NCBI GenBank assembly: GCA_036784855.1
Contig: JAZDSV010000013.1
Span: 248,001 to 312,000, forward strand
Source: Aphelidium insulamus
Taxonomy: Eukaryota; Aphelidiomycota; Aphelidea; Aphelidiaceae
DNA: 64,000 nt
Reading direction: 5' to 3'
Shown here in pieces: positions 42,337-53,670 of this stretch (positions are counted from its first letter, which is position 1; every line of letters begins with the position of its first letter). The translations under genes and the position numbers were made by a program. The notes under the pieces are model-generated. The model was not told the origin of the DNA and did not search any database. It worked only from the letters and a program-made list of their open reading frames with translations.

Positions 42337-44384
42337 TTACGGAGTGCAGCGGCCGACAAAGCGCGGATAGAGACACGTCTCGCGCACAGTGTATCGGTTG
42401 AGAATCCATGCGAGGAATCGCTCCAGTCCCAGTCCGTACCCGCCATGCTCGCAGCTGCCGTACTTGCGCTGATCCGTGAACCAGTAGTAGGGCGCCGGGT
42501 CAATGCCTTCACGTTTATACCCCGCCAACAGCTCTTCCATGTCCCATATCCTCATGGAGCCGCCCACGATCTCACCGACGCCCGGCATCAGCACATCGAC
42601 GGACTCGGTGAGCCGCAGGTCCTCCGGGCACTTTTTCATATAGAAGCTCTTGATCTCGGCCGGGAAGCGGCACAGAAATATCGGCTCATTGATGGCGTCC
42701 GTCATCTTCCTCTCGGGGGCTGCATCGTTAGAGTCCAGGCAATTTATGCCACCATACATAATAATACAGTACCCTCTGGAATGTCTTCGCCAAACTGGTA
42801 CTCACTGCCGTCCTCCTTCTTGATTCCATGCTCGCGCAGCCAGACAATAGCGTCGGCATAGTTCATGCGCTTGAATGGACGCTTGGGCGGGCTGAACGAC
42901 GGATTCAGCTCGGCCAACAGCTTTTTAGCCGCCGGAATGGCCAGCACGCGATCAATAGTGTCGCAAATCAGACTCTCAATGCGGTTCAGCAGATCGTCAA
43001 ATGAGATGAACGGGCACTCGGCCTCAATGTGCGTGTACTCGCTGAGGTGGCGCCGTGTGTGCGATCGCTCCGCCCGGAACGACTCGGCAATGCAGTACAC
43101 ATCACCCAGCGACGGGATGGCCGTCTCCAGATACAGCTGGGACGACTGGGTCATATAGGCCGGCTCGCCATAGTATTGCAGCGAGAACAGTGTCGAGCCG
43201 CCCTCCACTTGGGTCTGGACCATCAGCGGTGGCGTAACCTCGGTGTACTCGCTGTCAAAAAAGTGGTCCCGGAAACTTTTGAGAACGTAGGCGCGCATTT
43301 TGAGCACGGCCGAAAGAGTTTCGCCACGAATTGCCAAGTGGCGCTGGTTGTAAATAACTTCGGGATTGGACAGCTATTATAAGTGTTAGCTGCATACATT
43401 AAACCATTGCAAGTACCTCGTTGAGCTTGTTGGTGAACGCTTCATCGCCACCTGGAGCATTGTGAATCAACTCCCAGTAGTCGGCGTGCAATTCCAAGTC
43501 GCCCGGTGCCTAATTATACGTTTCGTATCACGTGCATAGCACAAGGTCAATACATCCAACAGCTGACACACATATTGTACATACATTGTTCCCGGCTGGC
43601 ACGGGGAGAATGCGCCCATAAATCTTGACAGTGGACTCAATGTTGAGCATAAGTGCGTCGTACGAGTGACACAGACGACCAGAGAGCAGGCATTGCAGGT
43701 AGCCGGTACCGTCACGCAACACAATAAACATCATATCCTTGCCCTGGACACGCAGCCGGTGCACCCAGCCAGACACATGCACGCGCACACCCGCATCTTT
43801 GTCCGCCACCAAGTGCCGTGGACATTCTGATATGCGTGCCTGTACTTGTGGTAAGCTGGCCAGTAACTATGATCAAGTATATCATTGAATACCATTTGAG
43901 CGCGAGGCCACGACGGGTCTTCAGTTAGTTTGACCTGGCGTGCGGCGTCCAGACGTGCGCGCTCCTCCGCTGCCTTAATTGCCAGCTGTTCGGCATCTTT
44001 GGCACGCCGCTCTGCCTCCTTTGCCTCCTTGCGGCGCTCCACGTCCAGTCCCTTGCGGGCGCGTTTTAGAGCCTGGAGACGCAAGTTAATCAAAATGAAT
44101 CGAGGATGGACTTGACACGTGCCGCTCCGGAAATAGGTGCATATTCACCGAGACCAGTACTGGGTGCCGGAGCCTCCCCAGCCGGCGCGGCCGCACGAAC
44201 ATATATGTCGGGAGTCTCGTACTGGCGAAGCGCCCGCAATGCCGACGTGAACGGGCGGTCCGCGTGCAGACCGTCGTTCTGCTCGCTGTCATCACCGAAC
44301 TTTCGCACACGTACACGCGTGGCCCCTCATTCACGTATAGCTGGCTACGCCGTCCGCCGCCGCCGTCGGAGTCTTTGCAGCCAT
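42337..44384 (-). CDS. NARS1: Cytosolic asparaginyl-tRNA synthetase
   Basis: 576 aa, seven exons: 44384-44349, 44299-44117, 44072-43893, 43839-43585, 43509-43417, 43373-42773, 42719-42337. A charged N-terminal extension ([29 protein letters not shown]) probably forms a coiled coil or tRNA-binding helix. The OB-fold anticodon-binding domain is [18 protein letters not shown]...[13 protein letters not shown]. The class II core has motif 2 [21 protein letters not shown] and motif 3 [14 protein letters not shown]. The C-terminus [19 protein letters not shown] is the eukaryotic AsnRS signature and separates it from AspRS. It charges tRNA-Asn in the cytosol. The first exon join is uncertain: an alternative LYVNEGPR reading at about 44320-44345 also resembles the family start. 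Confidence 0.95.
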
Positions 44385-44687
44385 TTTGTATTACTTGTAT
44401 TAAAGTACAATCGGTTAAGGTTAAGATATACAATTGGGCGTTGTTATGTACTGTTCTCTGTGTTCGCAGCTTGGTTGAGCACACAGTTATACTTGTACTA
44501 GTTGCCTACAACGTTGCTATACTATACTACATACATCTTCATGCATTTCATGCGGCATATTCAATGGGTGCTTCATATGTGGTTTGGTGTCGGCAGTTTG
44601 TTGTAAAAAATAAGTGGCTTGGACAAAGCTAAGCCACTTCCCCTACCGAAACCTAACCAGCTTTTCACGGCAACTTTAGACTTCACG

Positions 44688-45403
44688 ATGCCGCTGGACA
44701 TGCCACCGTTCGTGCACCTGCTCGAGATCGCCCCGATCGTGGCAATGGTGGGCTATATTCAGGCAGCCGCACTGCTCTTCCAGGTGATTGAAAGCTGGCG
44801 TGTCGGCAGCGCTGTGGGCGCAGACGATGCACTGATTGTGTTCTCGGCGGCAATTGGCGCGGTGAATATCATCACGTTTGGGTGGCATATGGACGCGGTG
44901 GCGAATGCTGCCCCCATTGTAGTCGCGGCAATTTTGCTTGCACAGCGTAAGTTCTATTACATTGATTATTACACTCACGTGCAGGCTTGTACTATGTCGG
45001 GCAAAACGAGACGGCTAGGCCCGCCTATAAATACTACTTATACCATCTGGCCCTGTACGCTGTTCTCTTTGCGGTGGCCAGATATAATCCGAAAATAATG
45101 CTTGGAGACGATACCGTCTCGGTAGTTATTGTCCCAGCGATCAGCGGGACTCTTGCTTGGTTCCAGGTCGAGTACAACCGCCGACGCGAGTCCGTTGTTG
45201 GTACTTCGCGCTACATGGCAGTTACTTTGGCACTAATTCCAACCCTATTTTATCTACCGATGGCTATTGCGGATGTGTTGAGTCTATTTATTTGGATTCC
45301 AATGGGGTATCCATGGTATTTCATAGTTGCTAGCATGATCTTGACGTGCAGCCACGTTCCAGCTGCTGCCTTCCCCATCGCGGTTTGTGCTATTAAATGG
45401 TAG
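44688..45403 (+). CDS. PQ-loop repeat membrane protein
   Basis: 225 aa from two exons (44688-44946, 44985-45403) with a 38-bp GT-AG intron in phase 1. About seven hydrophobic helices are visible. Two matching segments, FQVIESWRVGSAVGADDA and FQVEYNRRRESVVGTS, each follow a helix and precede another. This is the layout of the PQ-loop/MtN3/SWEET clan (two three-helix bundles). The usual Pro-Gln is Phe-Gln here. Clan members move sugars, cystine or cationic amino acids; I cannot choose. It starts 300 bp from the divergent AsnRS gene. A decayed copy is at 56.4-56.8 kb. Confidence 0.65.
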
Positions 45404-46289
45404 ACATATAATGTACTTATTAGTGATATATAGCTTGTGCTCCAAGTTTGGGGCTTTGACGTCAAAGGCCTCGTGCGCAGTACACCGAAACCAATCATTG
45501 CTGACTCCAAGGTTTGAGAGCCTTGCCGCGACCGCCAGAAATCAATGCATACACCGTCAATGAAATGCCCCACAACAATATTACAATATACATCAATGAG
45601 ACAAAGCTCATGTTTTTAAATTAACATGGTTGCCTGCTGGTTTTCGTTACGCAGGCACGTCCAATCAAAAAATATTTAATACCAATGCCAACCAACCGCC
45701 CTTAAGTCCGATCACTATAACGTCATGACCGACCTGTTAGATACGTTTAATGAATAAATCAATCAATACATGCAAATATTCATGGTTATTGTGATCTGAC
45801 ACACAATCGGCACACAGGTATGATGGACCCCATACGGAGTAAACCACCGAACAGTCGGAGCGTGATCAATTGTTGGCGAGCAGTGTTGTGATTGCTCTTG
45901 GCGAGTCGATACAGTCAATGGGATTATTATTATTATTGTTGTTTTGTAATGGAGCTGGACGGGGCGGACCTTTACCGCGACGCCTCTGACGCTGACACTT
46001 GAGAGAACCGAAACCGAAGTACCGAATTTCTGAAGGAACTCGAAACGGAAACCGCAAGTTGCGGTTTAGGATTATTCAACACTGTTGAATAACCCGAGTG
46101 TTGAATATCCGCAACCGAAGAGCCGAAAAATCTGGTCACAACACAAACCGGGATTTTAAGTGCAGGGATAAGTGCAGCCAACGGGACGACTGGCACCGTA
46201 TGCATGCTTAGCCTCTCCGAAAACCGGTCGCTTCGGTGGACGACAGGACACATTTGTTTGAACAGATTTCACCTCGGACATGTGTCTGA
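45404..46289. other. Intergenic, with palindrome-rich repeat remnant
   Basis: No gene is seen. Between about 45990 and 46240 the words 'accgaa', 'ccgaaac' and 'ggttt' recur on both strands. Two near-adjacent perfect palindromes occur: 46048-46066 (AAACCGCAA-g-TTGCGGTTT) and 46072-46092 (TTATTCAACA-c-TGTTGAATAA). This looks like the remnant of a small inverted-repeat transposon. Confidence 0.5.
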
Positions 46290-49200
46290 CTATTTATTTA
46301 GTAAGGGGATTTTTACTTTTCTTGCGCGAAGGAATTCGGCTTCTCGTAGAGATTCCACGGTGACATCCACTCCAGCCGCCGCATCATTCGGATCTTCACA
46401 GAGCGGAAAACAGCGCCAACGGCACAGGTCGTTGTACACCTGCCGCGGGTCATCTTTCTCACTGGTACAAAATCTTTTCAACGTGTCGGGAACAGGATCG
46501 GGCAGTGATTGCAGGAATGGATATACGCTGACATCGAGACCATTGAGTCTGTACGCCGCTTGATACGGAAAATCCGGGCAATCATCTGGCAGTGGATCGC
46601 TAGGCGGCTCCTCCACGGCCCCAACCTGCGCCGTCGGCGGACCGTCAACTGGGGATTCCGTAACTTTCTCCGTCGGCGGGTCATCAATTGAGGATACCGC
46701 AACTTGCACCGTTGGCGGATCATCAACTGGGGACTCTGCACCTGGTTTCTGGCCATGCGTTCCGGTACCGGTGGCCGCTTTCTTTGCTTCTCCTTTGATT
46801 TTTTTGACTTTTTTTCTGGTTGGTAGACGTGAAACGAAGAAATTCGACTTCTCGCCCAGTTGTTGATACAAAGTCATATATGGAACGTTGACAGTATCAA
46901 CAAGACCACATTCGGATGCTGATGCAGAATATCGACCATTGTGCCAATCGGAATCCTTCGACCTGTTTTTTGTCTGGATAATAATAGCCGACATTCGTTT
47001 ATCTGCCATGAGCACCGGTATGATAAAATCGATGCCCTTGTGGTTCTCTTTGCACATTATTGCTGCACCGCGGCGGAAGAACAAGGGTAAGGAGGAAAGC
47101 TTCACCGACCAATTCGCACGAATGATATGGGTAAAGAACACATGACCGTTCATGAAAAGGTTTCGAAGTTCTATCTGGTCCGCCAAGCCGTGACACCAAC
47201 TGTCGTATTCATCAGAAAACCGCCGTTGGCCCAAATCGAACCCAATGAATGTCTGAAGAAAGAATGACACGCTATGCGACATGTATATAAGATTACAAAG
47301 TATCCAATATTACTGAGCAAACCTACCGCACAGGAGTGCCAAATGGCAAATATGGCACGTCCATCCTAACCAGTGTACGTTTGCCTTTTGGTTTCCCACT
47401 TTCGCTTTTTTCCGTCAAAAAGCACTGATCCCATGCAAGTGTTAATAAAATTTTCGCCACTAACTCTCCACGATTTCCAGTAGTAACCAATCCTGCAAAA
47501 TAATATAGGATTACTAATCCTGATTATTGAACCAACAATGAACAAACCCGAAGAATACGCTTCCAGCAGGCCTGAAAACATTGCGATCATGCAGGGAATA
47601 CCAGTATCTGAATGTTTCCCATGCCATAATACCGCTGTAGCCATAGCAAGAATAGGCTCTGAAGGATATTTACACTGCACCATCATGCGATCCTCCGATA
47701 TTTTTTCACAAATCGCCATATGGTTCGATACTAACTCTGATGCCACATGAGATCGTACATTGATATGGATTCCAAGACGGCAGTCCAAAAGAGCCAACTT
47801 AGTTTCCACCGGCCAATTAAAACTATCGAGCTTTCTCGGACTTTCTCCCAATATCTTACGACAGGCAACACGGATCAAATGCTTCATGTCATCAGCGCAA
47901 AGAGTACCGCTTACAACGGCTAAGAAAGCGGCCCAGAACGGTCGGCCAAGCTTACATAAATCAACCGCAATGCCGAGCGGAGAGTAATCCGTGTCAATTG
48001 ACTCATCGCGATCACAATAACGACCGAGCTTCTGCAGATCGTCGAGCGTAGGACGATCTGGATCGGCCAATATATCAATCGTTGGAAGTTCGCAGTAAGG
48101 CGGGTAGAGAATCAATTTTGGTAACGAATTTCGCAGACTCGGGTCATTATGTTCCACAGGAGAAGGAGAAAAGTTTGCTACCTTAGAGATAGTGTCCACG
48201 AATACTGAAAATATGGCGACTTTGCTTTTTTCTGCTTCAAAGTTCGGAAGTTTCTGCAAAGCGTGACGCAGAGTTCTAAAACCTGAAATGTTGTCGGACT
48301 GGTCTTTCAGCAGAGCTCGTGCTTCATCCATCACGAACACAACCAGCGGTGTACCGTGTAGATGATCAAGTTCATCGCACGCTTTAATCGACTCGGAGAG
48401 CTTGTCAACGGCATTTCGGAGAAATGGCTTCGAGTCAAATTTATAAACCGAGATAGATTCATTCTTCAAATGAGTCACAGCGTCGTTGACAACTCGTGTG
48501 TCGAATACTTCTGCCCAGCGCTCGAAGATAGTTGGTTTATCACCAACATTTTGGCGGGAATCTTGGTTTATAAATCTCGCAAGTGTATCCAAGATGTACA
48601 CCAAGTAGCGGACCCATCTGACCTCGGCCTCAGCAGAAGAAACTCCGTCGGACGGCAGAAGATATTTCAGCACTTGACTGCTAGATGCCAGAGGATATCC
48701 GGTGGATTCCGCCTCGCGGAACACCAAACGCATTAAAAAGCACTTGGATACCAACTGTTGCAATAGACGGGATTTGCCCATCATGCTGGACTGGATCATC
48801 GACAAGTACGGCGAGTGGTACTTTGCGTTATTCCAGCTCTCAGCGTAAAATTGAAGACACGATTGAAAGGTTTCCACCATGCAATCCCGATTAACATAAT
48901 CCACCACGAAAGCCTTGTCAGCCTTCTCCAACTTGAGCGGTGGTTCTGGTTTTAGACGCATTTTTAGATCATTGAGCTCAAACTTTTCTCGATTCAATAT
49001 TTCAATAATTTCGGGGCCATCGTGGTCAACGAGATCCTCTATCATGTCAACTGCATCACCTCGGCGTGCATCGATGCACGGCGAAGAAATGCACAAAGTC
49101 TGCAACAACGAGCTAAAAATGATTATGCGCCAGTGGTAGCCAACCAGCTGTGACGCGATTAATTTAGTCAATCGCTAATATAACGATAAAAATTAATATA

Positions 49201-49824
49201 CGATAATATTTACCTGTGGAAATATTTCCCGCGTCATTTCTGCAATTTTTTGGTCCGCTTCTGCAGAATGAAAAAATTTTGACCTGACAGTGGTGACTTG
49301 ACCAGCCAGTCTCGCATCCATCGAAGGAGCGAACATAACAAACGGCTTCAAGTAATCCCACTCGATACAGCCAAATCTCGCATCTTCGAAATCAGGTATC
49401 GCGCGCTTCAGGCACTCATTGAACAGGGCGCAGTTTACAACGTTCGGAACAAGAAAATGGCGGCCGAGTACCGTTGGTTGGTAAAAGTATTCATCTTTCT
49501 TATTGACGTCAACTTTATCTAGCTCATCCCAGATCGCTTGCGCGAGCGATGCTGATCCGCATCTTAAGGACTGATACCATAATAGATCTAAATGCATACG
49601 TACAAGGATCAAACGCTTGCAGGATGTGCGTGGGTGTGCCAGGAGGCGGCGGCCCCTCAATTGCCGCATCAGTAGAGCCACTCGACGAATCTGCCCGTGG
49701 ACGCTTGGGGCCAGACGGATCTATACCGCACAGAATGTTAAAGACTGCAATGTGGCGCGGTGAGCAGATTTCGCTCACGCTGCGTAATCTGGCCTGGGCT
49801 GGGCGGGCGCTTCGTGTCGGACAT
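46290..49824 (-). CDS. Crinkler-type P-loop NTPase fused to REase-like nuclease
   Basis: About 1109 aa, six exons: 49824-49779, 49744-49600, 49562-49214, 49174-47533, 47492-47327, 47271-46290. The frame is continuous through all joins and the gene looks whole. After about 180 variable residues comes the NTPase region: SSMMGKSRLLQQLVSK (Walker A-like), VVFVMDEARALL (Walker B-like), LGRPFWAAFL, then GLVTTGNRGELVAKILLTLAWD. The C-terminal part has GIDFIIPVL and IIIQTKNRS, the D...QxK pattern of a restriction-endonuclease-like fold. This NTPase plus nuclease layout is known from fungal and oomycete Crinkler-related (CRN/CR) proteins, thought to derive from transposon or conflict systems and in places used as secreted effectors. 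No LxLFLAK-type leader was seen. Its introns (34, 37, 39, 40, 55 bp) are shorter than elsewhere in the window. Confidence 0.75.
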
Positions 49825-50499
49825 ATACGCGAGTTGCAGGAGTGCGATTGCGATGACGTCAGTGCAATTTTTTGGGGTGAATCGACTTCACCGAATTGTG
49901 GTCAATTGTCGAGCCGTGAAGTCCCATTAAATAATGGGATAATTGCTTTTTGCGCCCGTAATCATGCTTTTTGCACCGAACTGTGGGGAAGCACTCTGGC
50001 CAAGCGTCTGCCGCTCCGCCTTCCGCAGCCGCAGCCATGCCCACACACATGCACATACATCACAAGAGTAGTGCATGGCGTACCTTTCAGTGGCCGTTAC
50101 AGGTGCTTGTACAACAGCTCCCTTAACCACACCTTAACCCATACTCCGTGCAGACTAGTCTACTCCATACTCTGCGCACCTCGCTGTCACATGCACGCGG
50201 ACGCTGACAGGTCTGTCTATTGCCTGCCTGTCATGTGTGTGTGTGTGTGTCGCCTACTCATACTGCAGTGCTGCTCCGACTTGGCGGCGTCGTCCTACCT
50301 GGCTGCGAGTTCCTCGGCGCTGAAGTGGGGATGCCGCGACGCTGGCAGCACCTGCCGGAGGAGCACGTGTGACACAAGGCGCCTCCTGTGCCGCAACAGT
50401 GTTGACTTGAGGTGCGTTGAGGGTGGCATGGTTGTTGCATGGTGCTGGCAGCTCATTTTCGCGGTAGTCATCCTCCAGGGCATCGGCTCGGTTCTGCAT
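49825..50499. other. Intergenic region, no gene seen
   Basis: Plus-strand open frames running through 49549-50637 have skewed composition and no start with coding character. A short (TG)n tract is at about 50235-50250. It separates the Crinkler-type gene from the 3' end of the MULE-like transposase. Confidence 0.4.
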
Positions 50500-52118
50500 C
50501 TACCGCGTCCTCTGCCGCCACACGGTCTTCTGCCGCCTCTCCGCCGCAACTGCTTGCGCCAGAGCTGCCTGTGCCTCCGCAACAGTCACCGCTTCAGCTG
50601 GTTCCATGATGGCCACGGCCTCCGGGCTCTGCAGTAGGTATGATGAGTTCATACATTGAGAGCGGCATTGACATACCTTTGCAGCATTGTTCACACGACG
50701 TCGCTTCGTCGCACACCGCCTCCAAGCAGTCCTGCTGGACGTCCGGGTTGAGCAACACGTTGAAATTCGGCCTGTGTGGAATATGCGCATCCCTAGCACC
50801 AAATCGTCGCATCACCACCAGCGTGTGTTCACAGTGAGCATACTTGAGGTACGCAGCACATGTGCATTTGACCGAATGCTGGTCGCGGTCCGCCGTGACA
50901 GTGTACTCTTCTTCCTCATGACGTTTCTTGAACTTGTAGACTGTGCCTGGCTGTACCATGGTCACATTGTGGGTTTCTGCATTGCGCACCGCCAGCCACA
51001 CTTCCGCCGCCAAAGCTTGACCTTGTACAGCTCCAGTGAACTTGGCGGCATATTCACGTTGTGCGACGCTGCCCTTGTCTGCCACCAAGTCGCGGCATGC
51101 CAGCACAAGGCCTTTGGTGTCGAGGCGTAGGCGACGTGTGTACACTTGCTTAAAGGTACGGTTGGTGCTTTCTATGGCCGCCTGTGTGCCGGCAATGCCA
51201 GGCTCACTGTCACAGATGCGCGCGGCTACGGCAGGGCGCGTCAATATAGGTGTGCGTTGAAACTTTTCTGCCTGTGAAGTGTTAGTGTCCCACACACGAG
51301 AGAGAGAGAGAGAGAGAGACAGGAGAACATACATAGCCTGGCTTCAGCTGCTGCCAGGCCGCCCTTTGCACGGCCCACTCCGCATTGAATTCCGCTCGCT
51401 GCGGCACATGTGCAACTTGCGTAGACCAGCCGCTGCCGATACGTCCCTTCACGCTGTCCCAGACTGTTCATCAGATTGTGCGCGACGCGAAAGTAGTACA
51501 TCAACACGCGCTCCGGGAGAACAGTGGGAAATGCCGCGCTGACCGCATTGCGCTCCAACAAATCGCCGTCCAGCAAAAAGTACCGCGGCTCCAGCGCCAC
51601 ATCCAGCTGCACGCAGAACGCCTTCAGCGCCTCCAGCACGTACTTGTAGTCGTCCTCGGTGTGCTTGCTGGTGATGGCCGCTGCCAGTAGGTGCATTGTG
51701 CCGCCCATGTCCACAATGCCCACCAGTGTCACCGTGTAGTTGCAGCTGGACACCTTCATGGTCGAGTCCATGCACAGCACCACCGGCATGCCGCTCTCGT
51801 TGGCCGCCCGGAGCTTCTGCACTAGCGCCTTGGATGACCAGATGATGCGCAGTGGGTCGTCATCGCTGCCACTGCCCACTTGCAGCGCATTCCCGCGGCC
51901 CAGCTCTCCAATGACCGTTGGGCAACTTCTGCGACATTGTCCACCTCAACATACTGCTGGAGCAGTGCTCTACGCCCCACGTTGTTGGAGCGTAGCTTGC
52001 GACGTTCACTGCATAGGAGGTCATGTGACATAGATGCATTGCTCTGTACTAACCGTGCCAGGAAGTTGGTCACCTGCTTGTACGTGGGCTTCTGCTTCTG
52101 CAGCCGGCATGTTCTCAA
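50500..52118 (-). mobile_element. Mutator-like (MULE) transposase gene with SWIM finger
   Basis: Minus-strand coding segments read in order: a helical N-terminal part (KPTYKQVTNFLARLVQSN), the MULE DDE transposase core, then a SWIM zinc finger. The core shows VVLCMDSTMKVSSCNYTVTLVGIVD with the first acidic residue and YFLLDGDLLERNAVSAAFP with the second. The SWIM finger is CTCAAYLKYAHCEHT (CxC...CxH). A short coiled-coil-like tail follows (VAEAQAALAQAVAAERRQ). The core and SWIM parts lie in different frames. The joining stretch at about 51280-51325 is a (GA/CT)n tract flanked by a plausible acceptor but no in-phase donor, so the gene may be inactive. I did not find terminal inverted repeats, so a domesticated transposase is also possible. 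Confidence 0.65.
51295..51322. repeat. (GA)n microsatellite inside the MULE gene
   Basis: A run of alternating g/a (ct on the coding strand) lies between the transposase core and the SWIM-coding part. Length changes here would alter the frame if it is not within an intron. Confidence 0.75.
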
Positions 52119-52461
52119 TGACCAGCCCGACTGTGGGTGTGTGTGTGAGGCATTTGTGCAAACATATCACCAAATGGGCAATAAGCGGCGCTATGCATAT
52201 AAAAACAATATACAGTGCATTATAGCAGTTATATGAACATATATTGTGCATGTGAGATGGCATGGCTGATGCGGCGGTGGATAAAGAGCTGAGGCTGCGC
52301 TGCGAAACACTTCCGGGCGGAGGAAAATACAGACCTGCGCAAACAAAGTGATGCGCAGATCTTCGCATCTGGAGCTGCGTTGGAGGAGTAATTACATGCG
52401 GCAGAAAAATACCAGCCTTAAATAATCGGTGGTGGCGGACCCATAGCAGTAGCATAGGGAT

Positions 52462-53664
52462 CAGAGCCCTGTTTTGTAAACCACAACCACGGAAAACCAC
52501 GGTCTCGGCCACGGGCCACAGTTATGGCCCAACTGTGGCCGAGATATATCAGCGCTCTGTGGTTGTGGTGTGGCCGAGAGGATTTAACGCGGGCCACATA
52601 GGATATATATGTGGCGTGCCATATACTATTATCATTACTGTGTAATAATGTAGAAGTTCAGATTACACAGATACATACTTCAACTAGAGGCGTAACGTTA
52701 AGAATTGTTCACGAGCCACACAGCAATCTGAGCAAGTTTGCCAGTATCTCACTGAAGTGATCTGCCGAGAACAACAAAATTACTCTACACAACGATTCTA
52801 ATCACATTCAAACCGTCAAGCACCAATCTTGACTTAAAAATCCACGCAATTTATGCAGTTGCTGCCCATTTGGAGCCATACATGAACAGTCATCTGAACA
52901 TCTACTTGGAGATAGATGCAGCCATGCAGCCATGCAATGAGGCTGGAAAGGTCCCGACCGATGAAATTTTACATGGTTCGGATCAGTGACGGTAGAGTAC
53001 GACTTGAAGTGGCAGTGAGCCAGCTCAACCAATTATCAAGAATGTGCAAATGAGTGCTTTTGCAATTTCCAATGCGTAGGATGACAACAATTCTTTCAAC
53101 TTTCAACTTTGAAACCCCCTAATGACGAGTAGCTGATGCTGGTGATTTCAAACTGGGATATTACTCAAATTGAAACGGAAAGAAGAACATCTTTAACTTC
53201 AACATCAGAGAAGGCGGCTTGCACAATAGAAGATCAAATTCACGGATATTGCAATTTCTGCATCTTAGACTGGTGGATTGCAGAGCGATTCCCAGTGTTG
53301 TTTGTGTTGCCCTCTTGATTCTTTGTATACCAGTTTCCAGTTCAATGTCAGTATGCAACCTTTCGAGACTGGAAATATTCTCACACAAACGTAATTCCAT
53401 GCATGGTAATGATCTGTTGTTTGTGCAATTGAAAAGCCAATTGGTTCAAAGGTAAATCAAGGTAAAAAATCTGTGTAGTGCTCAATTCTGCACAATATTA
53501 ATAAAAGCCCATATCTCCGACTTTACATATAACATATATGTGGCCGTAACTGTGGCCCAGCTTTTTGGCACCCTTGCTGTGGCCGGGCTGTGGCCGGGCA
53601 ACATCAAGGTAGGGTGTGGCGCTGTGGTTGTGGCCTGGAAAATTGTGAGTTCTGCAGGGCTCTG
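52462..53664. mobile_element. Non-autonomous hAT-like DNA transposon
   Basis: A 1203-bp element bounded by CAGAGCCCTG at 52462-52471 and its reverse complement CAGGGCTCTG at 53655-53664. It is flanked on both sides by the same 8 bp, ATAGGGAT (52454-52461 and 53665-53672). An 8-bp target duplication with short imperfect terminal repeats is the mark of the hAT superfamily. Inside both ends the motif GTGGCC/GGCCAC and 'ccacaaccac' recur many times, like hAT subterminal transposase-binding repeats. There is no coding sequence for a transposase, so it would need help in trans. The perfect target duplication suggests a fairly recent insertion. It landed immediately beside the Copia relic. Confidence 0.82.
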
Positions 53665-53670
53665 ATAGGG

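Noticed and set aside
44310-44345. A frameshift at the AsnRS N-terminus joining LYVNEGPR to GDDSEQ
   Set aside because: A 50-bp GT-AG intron from ATG 44384 keeps frame without invoking a break, although the family resemblance of LYVNE leaves some doubt.
45860-49824. Signal peptide or LxLFLAK-type leader on the Crinkler-type protein
   Set aside because: Neither is visible at the N-terminus I reconstructed, so a secreted-effector claim is not supported by sequence.
49549-50637. 362-codon plus-strand frame
   Set aside because: Frame shadow of the Crinkler-type 5' exons and of intergenic sequence; Cys-rich and Arg-rich noise with no domain.
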